DNA of 5,384 nucleotides from the NCBI GenBank assembly GCA_905479965.1, contig CAJQOR010000189.1, positions 1-5,384 on the forward strand, in the 5' to 3' direction. Source of the stretch: an uncultured Rhizobiaceae group bacterium. Lineage in GTDB: Bacteria > Pseudomonadota > Alphaproteobacteria > Rhizobiales > Rhizobiaceae. Below the pieces are notes generated by a model, which saw only the letters and a program-made list of their open reading frames with translations, was not told the origin of the DNA and did no database searches. The position numbers and the translations under genes are program-made. Shown here piece by piece: positions 1-5,384 of this stretch (its first letter is position 1; the number at the start of each line of letters is the position of its first letter).

Positions 1-237
1 GATCGCACGCGCTGGATGATTAAATGGAATATCAAACACCGCCGTGATTTGGCCTTTCTCGCATCCTTGACGAACCAAAGAGCCATCGCCTCGTCCACCT
101 AATGCAAGCGACAAACTGTCAAGGAGAATAGATTTACCAGCGCCAGTTTCACCAGTTAATACAGATAGGCCCTGATCAAAGGATAAATCCAATTTATCGA
201 TCAGAACAATATCTCGTATAGAAAGTTGAACCAGCAT
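1..237 (-). CDS. recN: RecN, DNA double-strand-break repair ATPase (N-terminal 79 codons, truncated by window edge)
   Basis: RecN is a cytoplasmic SMC-like ATPase that acts at DNA double-strand breaks to promote recombinational repair. The visible protein starts MLVQLSIRDIVLIDKLDL, the usual opening of the family, followed by a beta-strand and a Walker A nucleotide-binding loop GETGAGKS at residues 29-36. Next come SILLDSLSLALGGRGDGSLVRQG, typical of the RecN head, and FDIP near the edge. A full RecN is about 550 residues, so the coiled-coil arms and the Walker B half lie outside the window. The ATG at 235-237 is 19 bases after the bamD stop, with an AAGGA (250-254) 12 bases upstream and a G-rich run in between, so the two genes are probably co-transcribed. 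No frame disruption is visible. The Walker A context and the position after bamD make other ABC-type ATPases unlikely. Confidence 0.93.
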   Translation of the reverse strand, partial: MLVQLSIRDIVLIDKLDLSFDQGLSVLTGETGAGKSILLDSLSLALGGRGDGSLVRQGCEKGQITAVFDIPFNHPARAI

Positions 238-256
238 CCCCCTACCCTATCCTTGG

Positions 257-1123
257 TTAGGAAGGAGTTCCAAGTGCCACTTTACGTGCAGCGCGTGATA
301 TCCAAGATCTTTTATTTTCACGAGGTTCTAAACCACCTGTTTGCAATAGCTTGTATGAATCTGCATACCACTGACTGTCAGGATAGTTGTGTCCTAATAC
401 AGCCGCCGCAGTTTGCGCTTCACTTGTTAAGCCCATTGCGTAATATGATTCGACCAATCGAGCCAAGGCCTCTTCCACTTGTCGTGTATTACCATATTGC
501 TGAACAACAGTCTTATAACGGTTTACCGACGCCAAATATTCTTTACGTTCTTGGTAATAGCGACCGATCTGCATTTCTTTACCAGCCAACTGATCGCGAG
601 ATTTTCTGATTTTCGCTTTCGCGTCATCAACATATTCTGACTCTGGATAACGGTCGACAACCTCTTGCATAGCAGCAATTGCGCGCGATGATGCGCGTTG
701 ATCGCGTGTTACATCCGGTATTTGTCTGAAATAGGCTAAACCAATGATATATTGCGCATAGGCTGCATCTTTGTCATTTGGATAAAGGTTCAAGAAACGG
801 CGTGCATTAGTGATCGCCTCGGTTGAACGGCCTGAGCGATATTTTGCAAAGGCGTTTAACACCAAAGCCTTACGTGCATAATCTGAAAACGGGTGCTGAC
901 GATCAATCGCATCAAATTTCTTTGTCGCTTCGGTCATTTTACCTGCGGACATATTAGCAAGTGCCTGATTGTAAAGCACATCAGCTGGTTCAACTGAATC
1001 GACAAGCGAATTAATGTCGATATCCGGGTCAGACTGACAACTTACCAGTACCAGCGTGCTTAACAAAATTGCAAAGCTCAGACTTGTTTTCGCAAGCATT
1101 CTCAATTTGGAGAATAACAACAT
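257..1123 (-). CDS. bamD: BamD, outer-membrane protein assembly lipoprotein (TPR protein of the BAM complex)
   Basis: BamD (formerly YfiO/ComL) is a periplasmic lipoprotein that works with BamA to fold and insert beta-barrel proteins into the outer membrane. From the ATG at 1121-1123 the protein has 288 residues. A hydrophobic signal peptide ends in the lipobox LVSC, with the lipidated cysteine at residue 29. Tetratricopeptide repeats then run from about residue 47 to 255. Family landmarks are DVLYNQA (48-54), [10 protein letters not shown] (77-86), [15 protein letters not shown] (128-142) and the last repeats around [12 protein letters not shown] (189-200) and NYPDSQWY (246-253). A short basic tail follows. 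The length suits alphaproteobacterial BamD, which is longer than the roughly 245-residue enterobacterial protein. The frame opens upstream at a TTG (1142-1144), but that codon overlaps the likely ribosome binding site. A second internal ATG at 1097-1099 has no good site. Family assignment is secure; the start is moderately sure. Confidence 0.95.
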   Translation of the reverse strand: MLLFSKLRMLAKTSLSFAILLSTLVLVSCQSDPDIDINSLVDSVEPADVLYNQALANMSAGKMTEATKKFDAIDRQHPFSDYARKALVLNAFAKYRSGRSTEAITNARRFLNLYPNDKDAAYAQYIIGLAYFRQIPDVTRDQRASSRAIAAMQEVVDRYPESEYVDDAKAKIRKSRDQLAGKEMQIGRYYQERKEYLASVNRYKTVVQQYGNTRQVEEALARLVESYYAMGLTSEAQTAAAVLGHNYPDSQWYADSYKLLQTGGLEPRENKRSWISRAARKVALGTPS

Positions 1124-1296
1124 GACCAATTGACCTTTCTCCAACTAAGGAGTTTGAAACCGACAGCATTATTTACAGGGTTTTAATCGTAAAATCCATA
1201 TGCGTCCAACGTCATCTTTCAGCATTGGCACATTTTTATGGCAAAATTGGAAATTAAGTTAATTTAGAGGCGTGATTTTGGGTCTGAACTGACAGA
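1124..1296. other. lpxC-bamD intergenic region, no confident signal beyond the bamD ribosome binding site
   Basis: These 173 bases separate the lpxC stop from the bamD start. I see no terminator: the best hairpin, just after the lpxC stop (1283-1296), has a four-base stem and no T run. A poor promoter-like pair exists on the minus strand (TTGGAC at 1204-1209 and TTAAAA at 1181-1186, spacer 17), but each hexamer matches the sigma-70 consensus at only about half its positions. The sequence therefore does not settle whether bamD is read through from lpxC or has its own promoter. No small open frame with a credible start was found. Confidence 0.5.
1134..1142 (-). promoter_or_regulatory. Ribosome binding site that sets the bamD start
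   Basis: On the minus strand GGAGAAAGG ends 10 bases before the ATG at 1121-1123. It overlaps the in-frame TTG at 1142-1144, which would otherwise open a frame seven codons longer. This favours the ATG as the true start and places the lipobox cysteine at residue 29. It is a sequence match only. Confidence 0.6.
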
Positions 1297-2250
1297 TTAT
1301 ACAGTCCAAGGAGAAAATACAGGAGCACTTACAGCTACCAATTCACCATAACCACCTTTGCCACGCGTATGTTTTGTTTCAACAATCTCGTAAGCATCTT
1401 GTTGCGCAAGTAATTTGCGAAGCGCAATGGCATTGAGTTTATGGCCACCACGATATGAGCGATAACAACCGATAAACTGGGCACCAGCTAATGCTAGATC
1501 ACCAACAGCATCGAGTGTCTTATGGCGGACAAATTCGTCTTCAAAACGAAGACCTTCCATATTGATGACTTTATCATCTTCGCCAATGACCACTGAGTTT
1601 TCCAAAGACGACCCTAGAGCATGACCGGATGCCCACAAGAACTCTACATCACGCATAAAGCCGAATGTACGTGCTCGGCTTAGTTCGCGTTTAAAACTTT
1701 CAGCTGTTACTTCACCACACCATGACTGACGTCCAATGGTTGGCGATGAAAAATCGATGTCGATTTCAAAACGTGTTCCCTCATGCGGAGTAAACTCAGC
1801 CCAAGAACCACCCATTTCAGCCCGAACAGCCTTTTTCACGCGAATATAGCGACGACGTTCTTCTAGTTTTAAAACGCCTGTTGCTTCAATCAATTCAACA
1901 AACAGCGCTGAGCTACCATCCATGATAGGAACTTCGCCGCCATCAATTTCAACGATGATGTTATCAATGCCCATTGCATAAAGCGCAGCCATGAGATGCT
2001 CTACTGTCGCCACAGAGCGATCAGGCGCATTACCAAGCAACGTACAAAAATCTGTTGAGCCAACTTGAGAAGAAACCGCACGTAACGTGCAAATGGTTTC
2101 AGAACCACACAAACGCTTAAAAACGATGCCGGTATTTGATTCTGCAGGTATGAGAGAAATTGTTACATTTGAACCACTATGAACACCAACACCCGAAAGT
2201 GTAGCAGGCCTAGAAATCGTAGCCTGGAATTCATTCAAATCTAAATGCAT
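1297..2250 (-). CDS. lpxC: LpxC, UDP-3-O-acyl-N-acetylglucosamine deacetylase
   Basis: LpxC is a cytoplasmic zinc amidase that removes the acetyl group from UDP-3-O-acyl-GlcNAc, the committed step of lipid A synthesis. From the ATG at 2248-2250 it has 317 residues, normal for the family. The start MHLDLNEFQATISRPATLSGVG lines up with rhizobial LpxC proteins as I recall them, and GVGVHSG (20-26) is a family landmark. The zinc ligands are visible as H85 in VEHLMAAL and as H243 and D247 in RHKTLDAVGDL. E84 matches the catalytic base, K244 follows the second zinc histidine, and H270 in GGHKLN matches the second catalytic histidine (E. coli E78, K239 and H265). No key residue is missing. The frame continues upstream to a TTG at 2353-2355, but those 35 codons contain promoter-like sequence and do not resemble the family. 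No strong ribosome binding site precedes the ATG, so translation may start weakly. A terminator separates the gene from ftsZ. Confidence 0.96.
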   Translation of the reverse strand: MHLDLNEFQATISRPATLSGVGVHSGSNVTISLIPAESNTGIVFKRLCGSETICTLRAVSSQVGSTDFCTLLGNAPDRSVATVEHLMAALYAMGIDNIIVEIDGGEVPIMDGSSALFVELIEATGVLKLEERRRYIRVKKAVRAEMGGSWAEFTPHEGTRFEIDIDFSSPTIGRQSWCGEVTAESFKRELSRARTFGFMRDVEFLWASGHALGSSLENSVVIGEDDKVINMEGLRFEDEFVRHKTLDAVGDLALAGAQFIGCYRSYRGGHKLNAIALRKLLAQQDAYEIVETKHTRGKGGYGELVAVSAPVFSPWTV

Positions 2251-2292
2251 TAAACTGCCCAATTCGATCTTTACGCAACACAGTCGAACCAA

Positions 2293-2298
2293 ATTATA
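2293..2298 (-). promoter_or_regulatory. Candidate -10 element for lpxC (perfect TATAAT)
   Basis: The minus strand reads CGTCGTATAATTTGG here, an exact match to the sigma-70 -10 consensus. It would give a transcript leader of roughly 35 bases before the lpxC ATG. Its weakness is the -35 region: at 17-base spacing the hexamer is TGAGTG, a poor match. It competes with the candidate at 2361-2389. Confidence 0.3.
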
Positions 2299-2360
2299 CG
2301 ACGCATCTTTGTTGCCACTCACACTGTAATTTTTAAGAGGCGTCCCCCGCCACAACGCTT

Positions 2361-2389
2361 AAAATATGCTGAAACATGATTCTTTCCAA
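2361..2389 (-). promoter_or_regulatory. Candidate sigma-70-type promoter for lpxC
   Basis: On the minus strand TTGGAA (2384-2389) and TATTTT (2361-2366) are separated by exactly 17 bases, each matching four of six consensus positions. A start near 2354 would give a leader of about 100 bases before lpxC. A promoter is expected in this interval because a strong terminator lies just upstream, between it and ftsZ. The tandem repeat at 2405-2425 would then be centred about 60 bases upstream of the start, a common activator position. This is inferred from sequence pattern alone. Confidence 0.3.
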
Positions 2390-2409
2390 ATCACGCTTTA
2401 TTTCCAAAT
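2383..2409. repeat. Nine-base direct repeat upstream of lpxC (TTTCCAAAT, two copies)
   Basis: TTTCCAAAT occurs at 2383-2391 and again at 2401-2409, a period of 18 bases. The first copy contains the candidate -35 hexamer of lpxC, and the second runs into the 11-base-period repeat that starts at 2405. The region is AT-rich, so chance is possible, but two exact nine-base copies this close are noteworthy. Confidence 0.5.
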
Positions 2410-2425
2410 GTAACGCAAATGTAAC
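2405..2425. repeat. Tandem direct repeat with 11-base period, possible operator upstream of lpxC
   Basis: CAAATGTAAC occurs at 2405-2414 and again at 2416-2425, separated by one G, so the units sit about one helical turn apart on the same face of the DNA. Direct repeats with an 11-base period are the usual site type of OmpR/PhoB-family response regulators. Which regulator, if any, binds here cannot be told from the window. The repeat itself is certain; the operator role is inference. Confidence 0.55.
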
Positions 2426-2450
2426 ATTCGGTTTCAAAGTGCTTTTCAAC

Positions 2451-2490
2451 AAAAATAAAAACGCAGCCACACCATAGTGCAGCTGCGTTT
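2451..2490 (-). terminator. Intrinsic (Rho-independent) terminator after ftsZ
   Basis: On the minus strand, 24 bases after the ftsZ stop, AAACGCAGC (2482-2490) pairs with GCTGCGTTT (2459-2467). The stem can continue inward through two G-U wobbles and CAC/GTG to a four-base loop TATG (2473-2476), giving about 14 pairs. The 3' arm runs into TTTTATTTTT. The T run is present only for minus-strand transcription, so it should end the ftsA-ftsZ transcript and leave lpxC to its own promoter. Confidence 0.88.
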
Positions 2491-2513
2491 CAAATTCATT
2501 AATTTATTTAACC

Positions 2514-4304
2514 TTATCTCACCTGGCGACGTAAAAACGCTGGAATTTCAAGCTGTTCGTCTTCTGAAGGCGCTGGCGCCGCAGGAGCAACACGACCCTG
2601 CTGGTCCATATTACCACGTGCACCAGTGATTGAAGACTGATCCGCTGACATTGAACGGCGCGGTTGTGGTGATTGTTGTTCAATCGCCTTTTGCGCGGCA
2701 GTTGTTACATCATCTTCACCCATTCCAAGACTTGAGCTGATACGTTTGAACAGGCCTTTTGCACCTTTTTCTTCCGCAGCTTCGTGATGAGATGGTGAAT
2801 TCACACGATCCATTTCAGCTTTCACTGTCGCTGGAAAGTCTTCAATCTGCGGCATACGGCTTACTTGAACCGGTGCTTCAGACATCACACGTTCAGGTGC
2901 TGTCGCTTGTACTGTTGGCATTTGAGGCGCTGGAGTTGGTGCAGCTGGCTGAGCCATAACAGGTGCAGGTGACGCGGTCATTGGCGCAGATGCCATTGTT
3001 GGTGTCATTGTTGGCGTCATTGCTGGAGCTGGAGCTGATGCTGGTGCTGGTGCATGTGTTTCAGTGTTTGCTTCTGGAACAAATAACCTGTTTTGAGGCG
3101 TAGAGATTTCAGCTTGCGCAGCGATCTCAAGTTCACGCTCAATTTCAGCCTCTGCTGACATGATTGCTTCTGACACAGTGTCCTGTGCAATCGGAGCCGC
3201 GGGAATAGAAGCTGGAATAGGAGCCGGAGCTTCAGCAGTCAACTTTTCTGCAGCGGCACTTCTTTGATTAAGTTGAGCCTGCATAGACGCCATTGCTGGG
3301 CGCATATCAGTTTCGCTGCGACCAGCAATTTGCTCAGCAGAACAATCAATACCGGTTGCAACAACAGACACACGGATGATGCCCTCAAGAGATTCATCAA
3401 ATGTTGCACCCAAAATGATATTTGCTTCGGGATCAACTTCTTCACGAATGCGCGTAGCAGCTTCATCAACTTCAAATAGGGTCATATCACGACCACCAGT
3501 GATCGAAATGAGAAGACCTTGCGCACCGCGCATTGATGTTTCATCGAGAAGTGGGTTAGCAATTGCAGCTTCCGCCGCAGCCATTGCACGACCATCTCCT
3601 GAAGCTTCGCCTGTACCCATCATCGCTTTACCCATTTCGCGCATCACAGAGCGAACATCAGCAAAGTCTAGATTGATCAAACCTTCTTTGACCATCAAGT
3701 CAGTGATACAAGCAACGCCTGAATACAGCACTTGGTCAGCCATTGAGAATGCATCGGCAAATGTTGTGTTCTCATTTGCAATCCGGAACAGATTTTGGTT
3801 CGGGATTACAATCAGCGTATCAACATTCTTTTGCAGCTCTTCGATACCAAGATCAGCTAAGCGCATGCGGCGTTGGCCTTCAAAATGGAAAGGCTTAGTG
3901 ACCACACCAACAGTTAAGATACCTTTTTGGCGAGCTGCTTTTGCAACAACAGGCGCAGCACCTGTTCCTGTACCACCACCCATTCCGGCAGTGACGAAAC
4001 ACATATGCGTGCCATTGAGATGATCATTGATCTCATCAAAGCACTCCTCAGCTGCCGCTGCGCCAATTTCTGGCTGCGATCCAGCACCAAGACCTTCTGT
4101 TACGGCAACACCAAGTTGGATGATGCGTTCAGATTTAGACATTGTCAGAGCTTGTGCATCCGTGTTTGCCACAACGAAATCCACACCCTGCAGGCCTGCA
4201 GTGATCATATTGTTCACAGCATTGCCACCACCACCGCCAACACCGAACACGGTAATGCGTGGTTTTAATTCAGTAATATCCGGCTTCTGAAGGTTAATAG
4301 TCAT
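2514..4304 (-). CDS. ftsZ: FtsZ, tubulin-like division GTPase with long C-terminal linker
   Basis: FtsZ polymerises with GTP into the cytoplasmic Z-ring that organises division. The protein has 596 residues from the ATG at 4302-4304. The GTPase core spans about 1-320: [10 protein letters not shown] (21-30), the tubulin signature GGGTGTG (109-115), and the T7 loop NLDFADV (211-217), whose D213 and D216 complete the active site of the next subunit. A linker of about 260 residues rich in Pro, Ala and Met follows, and the protein ends with the conserved peptide [10 protein letters not shown] (585-594) that binds FtsA and other partners. Total length is far above the roughly 380 residues of E. coli FtsZ but usual for Hyphomicrobiales. 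An ATG 11 codons upstream (4335-4337) is in frame, but the codons between encode the ribosome binding site and [10 protein letters not shown] is the family's normal start. ftsA ends 63 bases upstream, consistent with co-transcription. All core motifs are intact. Confidence 0.98.
   Translation of the reverse strand: MTINLQKPDITELKPRITVFGVGGGGGNAVNNMITAGLQGVDFVVANTDAQALTMSKSERIIQLGVAVTEGLGAGSQPEIGAAAAEECFDEINDHLNGTHMCFVTAGMGGGTGTGAAPVVAKAARQKGILTVGVVTKPFHFEGQRRMRLADLGIEELQKNVDTLIVIPNQNLFRIANENTTFADAFSMADQVLYSGVACITDLMVKEGLINLDFADVRSVMREMGKAMMGTGEASGDGRAMAAAEAAIANPLLDETSMRGAQGLLISITGGRDMTLFEVDEAATRIREEVDPEANIILGATFDESLEGIIRVSVVATGIDCSAEQIAGRSETDMRPAMASMQAQLNQRSAAAEKLTAEAPAPIPASIPAAPIAQDTVSEAIMSAEAEIERELEIAAQAEISTPQNRLFVPEANTETHAPAPASAPAPAMTPTMTPTMASAPMTASPAPVMAQPAAPTPAPQMPTVQATAPERVMSEAPVQVSRMPQIEDFPATVKAEMDRVNSPSHHEAAEEKGAKGLFKRISSSLGMGEDDVTTAAQKAIEQQSPQPRRSMSADQSSITGARGNMDQQGRVAPAAPAPSEDEQLEIPAFLRRQVR
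2994..3026. repeat. Twelve-base tandem repeat inside the FtsZ linker coding sequence
   Basis: CATTGTTGGYGT is present twice in tandem (2994-3005 and 3006-3017), differing at one base, followed by a partial third copy (3018-3026). On the coding strand it gives MTPTMTPTM, at FtsZ residues 429-437. GCT- and GGA-rich six-base units continue to about 3053 and encode Ala-Pro pairs. The unit length is a multiple of three, so gain or loss of copies would keep the reading frame and only change linker length. Confidence 0.8.
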
Positions 4305-4313
4305 TTTAGCCGT

Positions 4314-4322
4314 TCCTTCCTT
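4314..4322 (-). promoter_or_regulatory. Ribosome binding site that sets the ftsZ start
   Basis: AAGGAAGGA on the minus strand ends nine bases before the ATG at 4302-4304. It is a strong Shine-Dalgarno match and lies inside the 11-codon extension that an upstream ATG (4335-4337) would add. This favours the downstream ATG, which also gives the family-standard N terminus. Confidence 0.8.
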
Positions 4323-4367
4323 GGTTTTTGTTGCCATGACGCATGTATTGGTACCGCAACCTTGAAA

Positions 4368-5384
4368 TTAAAAACTTTCTTTGAACCATTGGCCCATCTG
4401 AGCCAATCGTCCGCTTGTTCCACTTGCCGCCGCCATCATAGTCCGTTCAGAACCATGGGCTTCGATGTCTGCCACTTGGGGGTAAATCATTAATCCAGAT
4501 GCTGCTGAAAAGGCTGGGCCTTTGACAGCTGCTGGCAATCCAGAAACTCCTAAAGGTCGACCTATACGAACATTACGAGCCAATATTCGTCTTGCACTAT
4601 CAGCTAACCCCGTAAGTTGACTTGCACCACCTGTTAAGATCACCCGCTTACCAACGATTGGCGCATAGCCAGATTGTTGAATTCGATCGCGAACTAACTC
4701 AAGTGTTTCCTCAACGCGCGCTCTTACTATGCGAGCGACCATAGCTTTTGAAACTTGCGCGGAGTGATCGCCCATTTCATCACCAATTGGCGGGATAGAA
4801 ATGACGTCTTTATCATCACACGCAGAAGGGAGTGACGAACCGTGCATCACTTTAATGCGTTCTGCATCTTCAAATCTGGTTGTCAGCCCACGCGCTAGAT
4901 CCATCGTGACATGATGTCCACCCAACGCTACAGCATCGGCGAATATAAATTTACCTTCGTTGAACACGGAAATAGTTGTGGTTCCACCACCAAGATCAAC
5001 ACATGCGCAGCCCATCTCAGCCTCATCAGCAACGAGCGATGCAAGACCTGAAGCGTAGGGTGTTGCCACCATTGCTTCAACGGTCAAATGGGCGCGATTG
5101 ACACACATTTCCAAATTTTTAAGCGGCGCACGATCAGCACTTAAAACATGCAAATCAACACCTAGCTTATCACCATACATGCCTTCAGGGTCAATAATTC
5201 CACGTTCCCCATCAAGTGCATAGCTTGTTGGTAATGAGTGAAGGATTGAACGCTCGTGGCTTAACGTCCGCTTAGTAACAAGATTAACAACCTTGGTTAG
5301 ATCATTATGCGCAACCTCTTCACCGCCCAAATCAATGGAGGCTGTGAAAATTTCACTCTTTAGGCGCCCCGCAGTTACATTGAT
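4368..5384 (-). CDS. ftsA: FtsA, actin-like membrane tether of FtsZ (C-terminal 338 codons, start outside window)
   Basis: FtsA is an ATP-binding actin homologue on the inner face of the cytoplasmic membrane that anchors FtsZ filaments and recruits later division proteins. The frame is open to the window edge, beginning INVTAGRLKSEIFTASIDLGGEEV, which is internal to the family, so an apparent start at 5330 (a TTG) is not real. The 1C subdomain spans about fragment residues 46-100 (LHSLPTSYALDG onward). The phosphate-2 motif VDLGGGTTT is at 129-137 and the adenosine motif ILTGGASQLTG at 249-259. IVGKRV and ARRILARNVRIGRPLGVSG around them are typical. The protein ends GQWFKESF, an amphipathic membrane-targeting helix with bulky hydrophobic and basic residues, as expected for FtsA. 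Roughly the first hundred residues are missing. ftsZ follows 63 bases downstream, the standard arrangement at the end of the dcw cluster. No break or odd residue is visible. Confidence 0.96.
   Translation of the reverse strand: MNVTAGRLKSEIFTASIDLGGEEVAHNDLTKVVNLVTKRTLSHERSILHSLPTSYALDGERGIIDPEGMYGDKLGVDLHVLSADRAPLKNLEMCVNRAHLTVEAMVATPYASGLASLVADEAEMGCACVDLGGGTTTISVFNEGKFIFADAVALGGHHVTMDLARGLTTRFEDAERIKVMHGSSLPSACDDKDVISIPPIGDEMGDHSAQVSKAMVARIVRARVEETLELVRDRIQQSGYAPIVGKRVILTGGASQLTGLADSARRILARNVRIGRPLGVSGLPAAVKGPAFSAASGLMIYPQVADIEAHGSERTMMAAASGTSGRLAQMGQWFKESF

Noticed and set aside
226..609. A 127-codon open frame on the plus strand across bamD and the recN start
   Set aside because: It lies antisense to clear bamD TPR codons and the recN start, with no ribosome binding site or family-like sequence; an antisense shadow is the simplest reading.
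1172..1186. A CtrA-like site upstream of bamD (TTAA, seven bases, TAAA on the minus strand)
   Set aside because: One mismatch to TTAA-N7-TTAA in an AT-rich spacer is expected by chance, and no second site supports it.
1283..1296. A possible terminator hairpin after lpxC (TCTG/CAGA)
   Set aside because: The stem is only four pairs and is not followed by a T run.
2251..2355. A 35-codon N-terminal extension of lpxC from a TTG start
   Set aside because: The extension does not resemble LpxC, covers the intergenic region with promoter-like sequence, and the downstream ATG gives the expected family N terminus.
2499..2512. A CtrA-like pair of TTAA half-sites just after ftsZ
   Set aside because: The half-sites are separated by five bases, not the seven that CtrA needs, and lie between the stop codon and the terminator.
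3376..4023. A 215-codon open frame on the plus strand across the FtsZ GTPase domain
   Set aside because: It is wholly antisense to a well-conserved ftsZ core, its translation is Ser/Arg/Pro-rich with no recognisable motif, and codon bias in ftsZ explains the lack of stops.
4305..4337. An 11-codon N-terminal extension of ftsZ from an upstream ATG
   Set aside because: The strong ribosome binding site AAGGAAGGA lies inside the extension and serves the downstream ATG, which gives the family-standard [10 protein letters not shown] start.

Overview
The window is a stretch of chromosome from an alphaproteobacterium, most likely of the order Hyphomicrobiales (Rhizobiales). Three things point there: an FtsZ of about 596 residues with a very long Pro/Ala-rich linker, an FtsZ start ([16 protein letters not shown]) that I recall as near-identical in Agrobacterium and Sinorhizobium, and the gene order ftsA-ftsZ-lpxC-bamD-recN. 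Base composition looks moderate (mid-40s percent GC by eye, not computed). That is lower than typical soil rhizobia and would suit a marine or host-associated member of the group. This placement is inference.

All genes lie on the minus strand, so transcription runs from high to low coordinates. In that order the window holds the last 338 codons of ftsA (4368-5384, cut by the window edge), ftsZ (2514-4304), a strong intrinsic terminator (2451-2490), a 263-base intergenic region, lpxC (1297-2250), a 173-base intergenic region, bamD (257-1123) and the first 79 codons of recN (1-237, cut by the window edge). No gap exceeds 300 bases. I see no RNA gene, mobile element or CRISPR array.

The genes form the end of the division and cell wall (dcw) cluster and its junction with envelope biogenesis. 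FtsA tethers FtsZ filaments to the membrane, LpxC commits the cell to lipid A synthesis, and BamD is a lipoprotein of the outer-membrane protein insertion machine. RecN, 19 bases beyond bamD, is a DNA double-strand-break repair ATPase. The terminator after ftsZ implies that lpxC has its own promoter. The region between them carries short direct repeats and two weak promoter candidates.

I found no undescribed system here. The parts most worth a second look are the lpxC upstream region, with an 11-base-period tandem repeat, and a probable conserved island near the end of the FtsZ linker. Three starts were set inside longer open frames: ftsZ at 4304, lpxC at 2250 and bamD at 1123.
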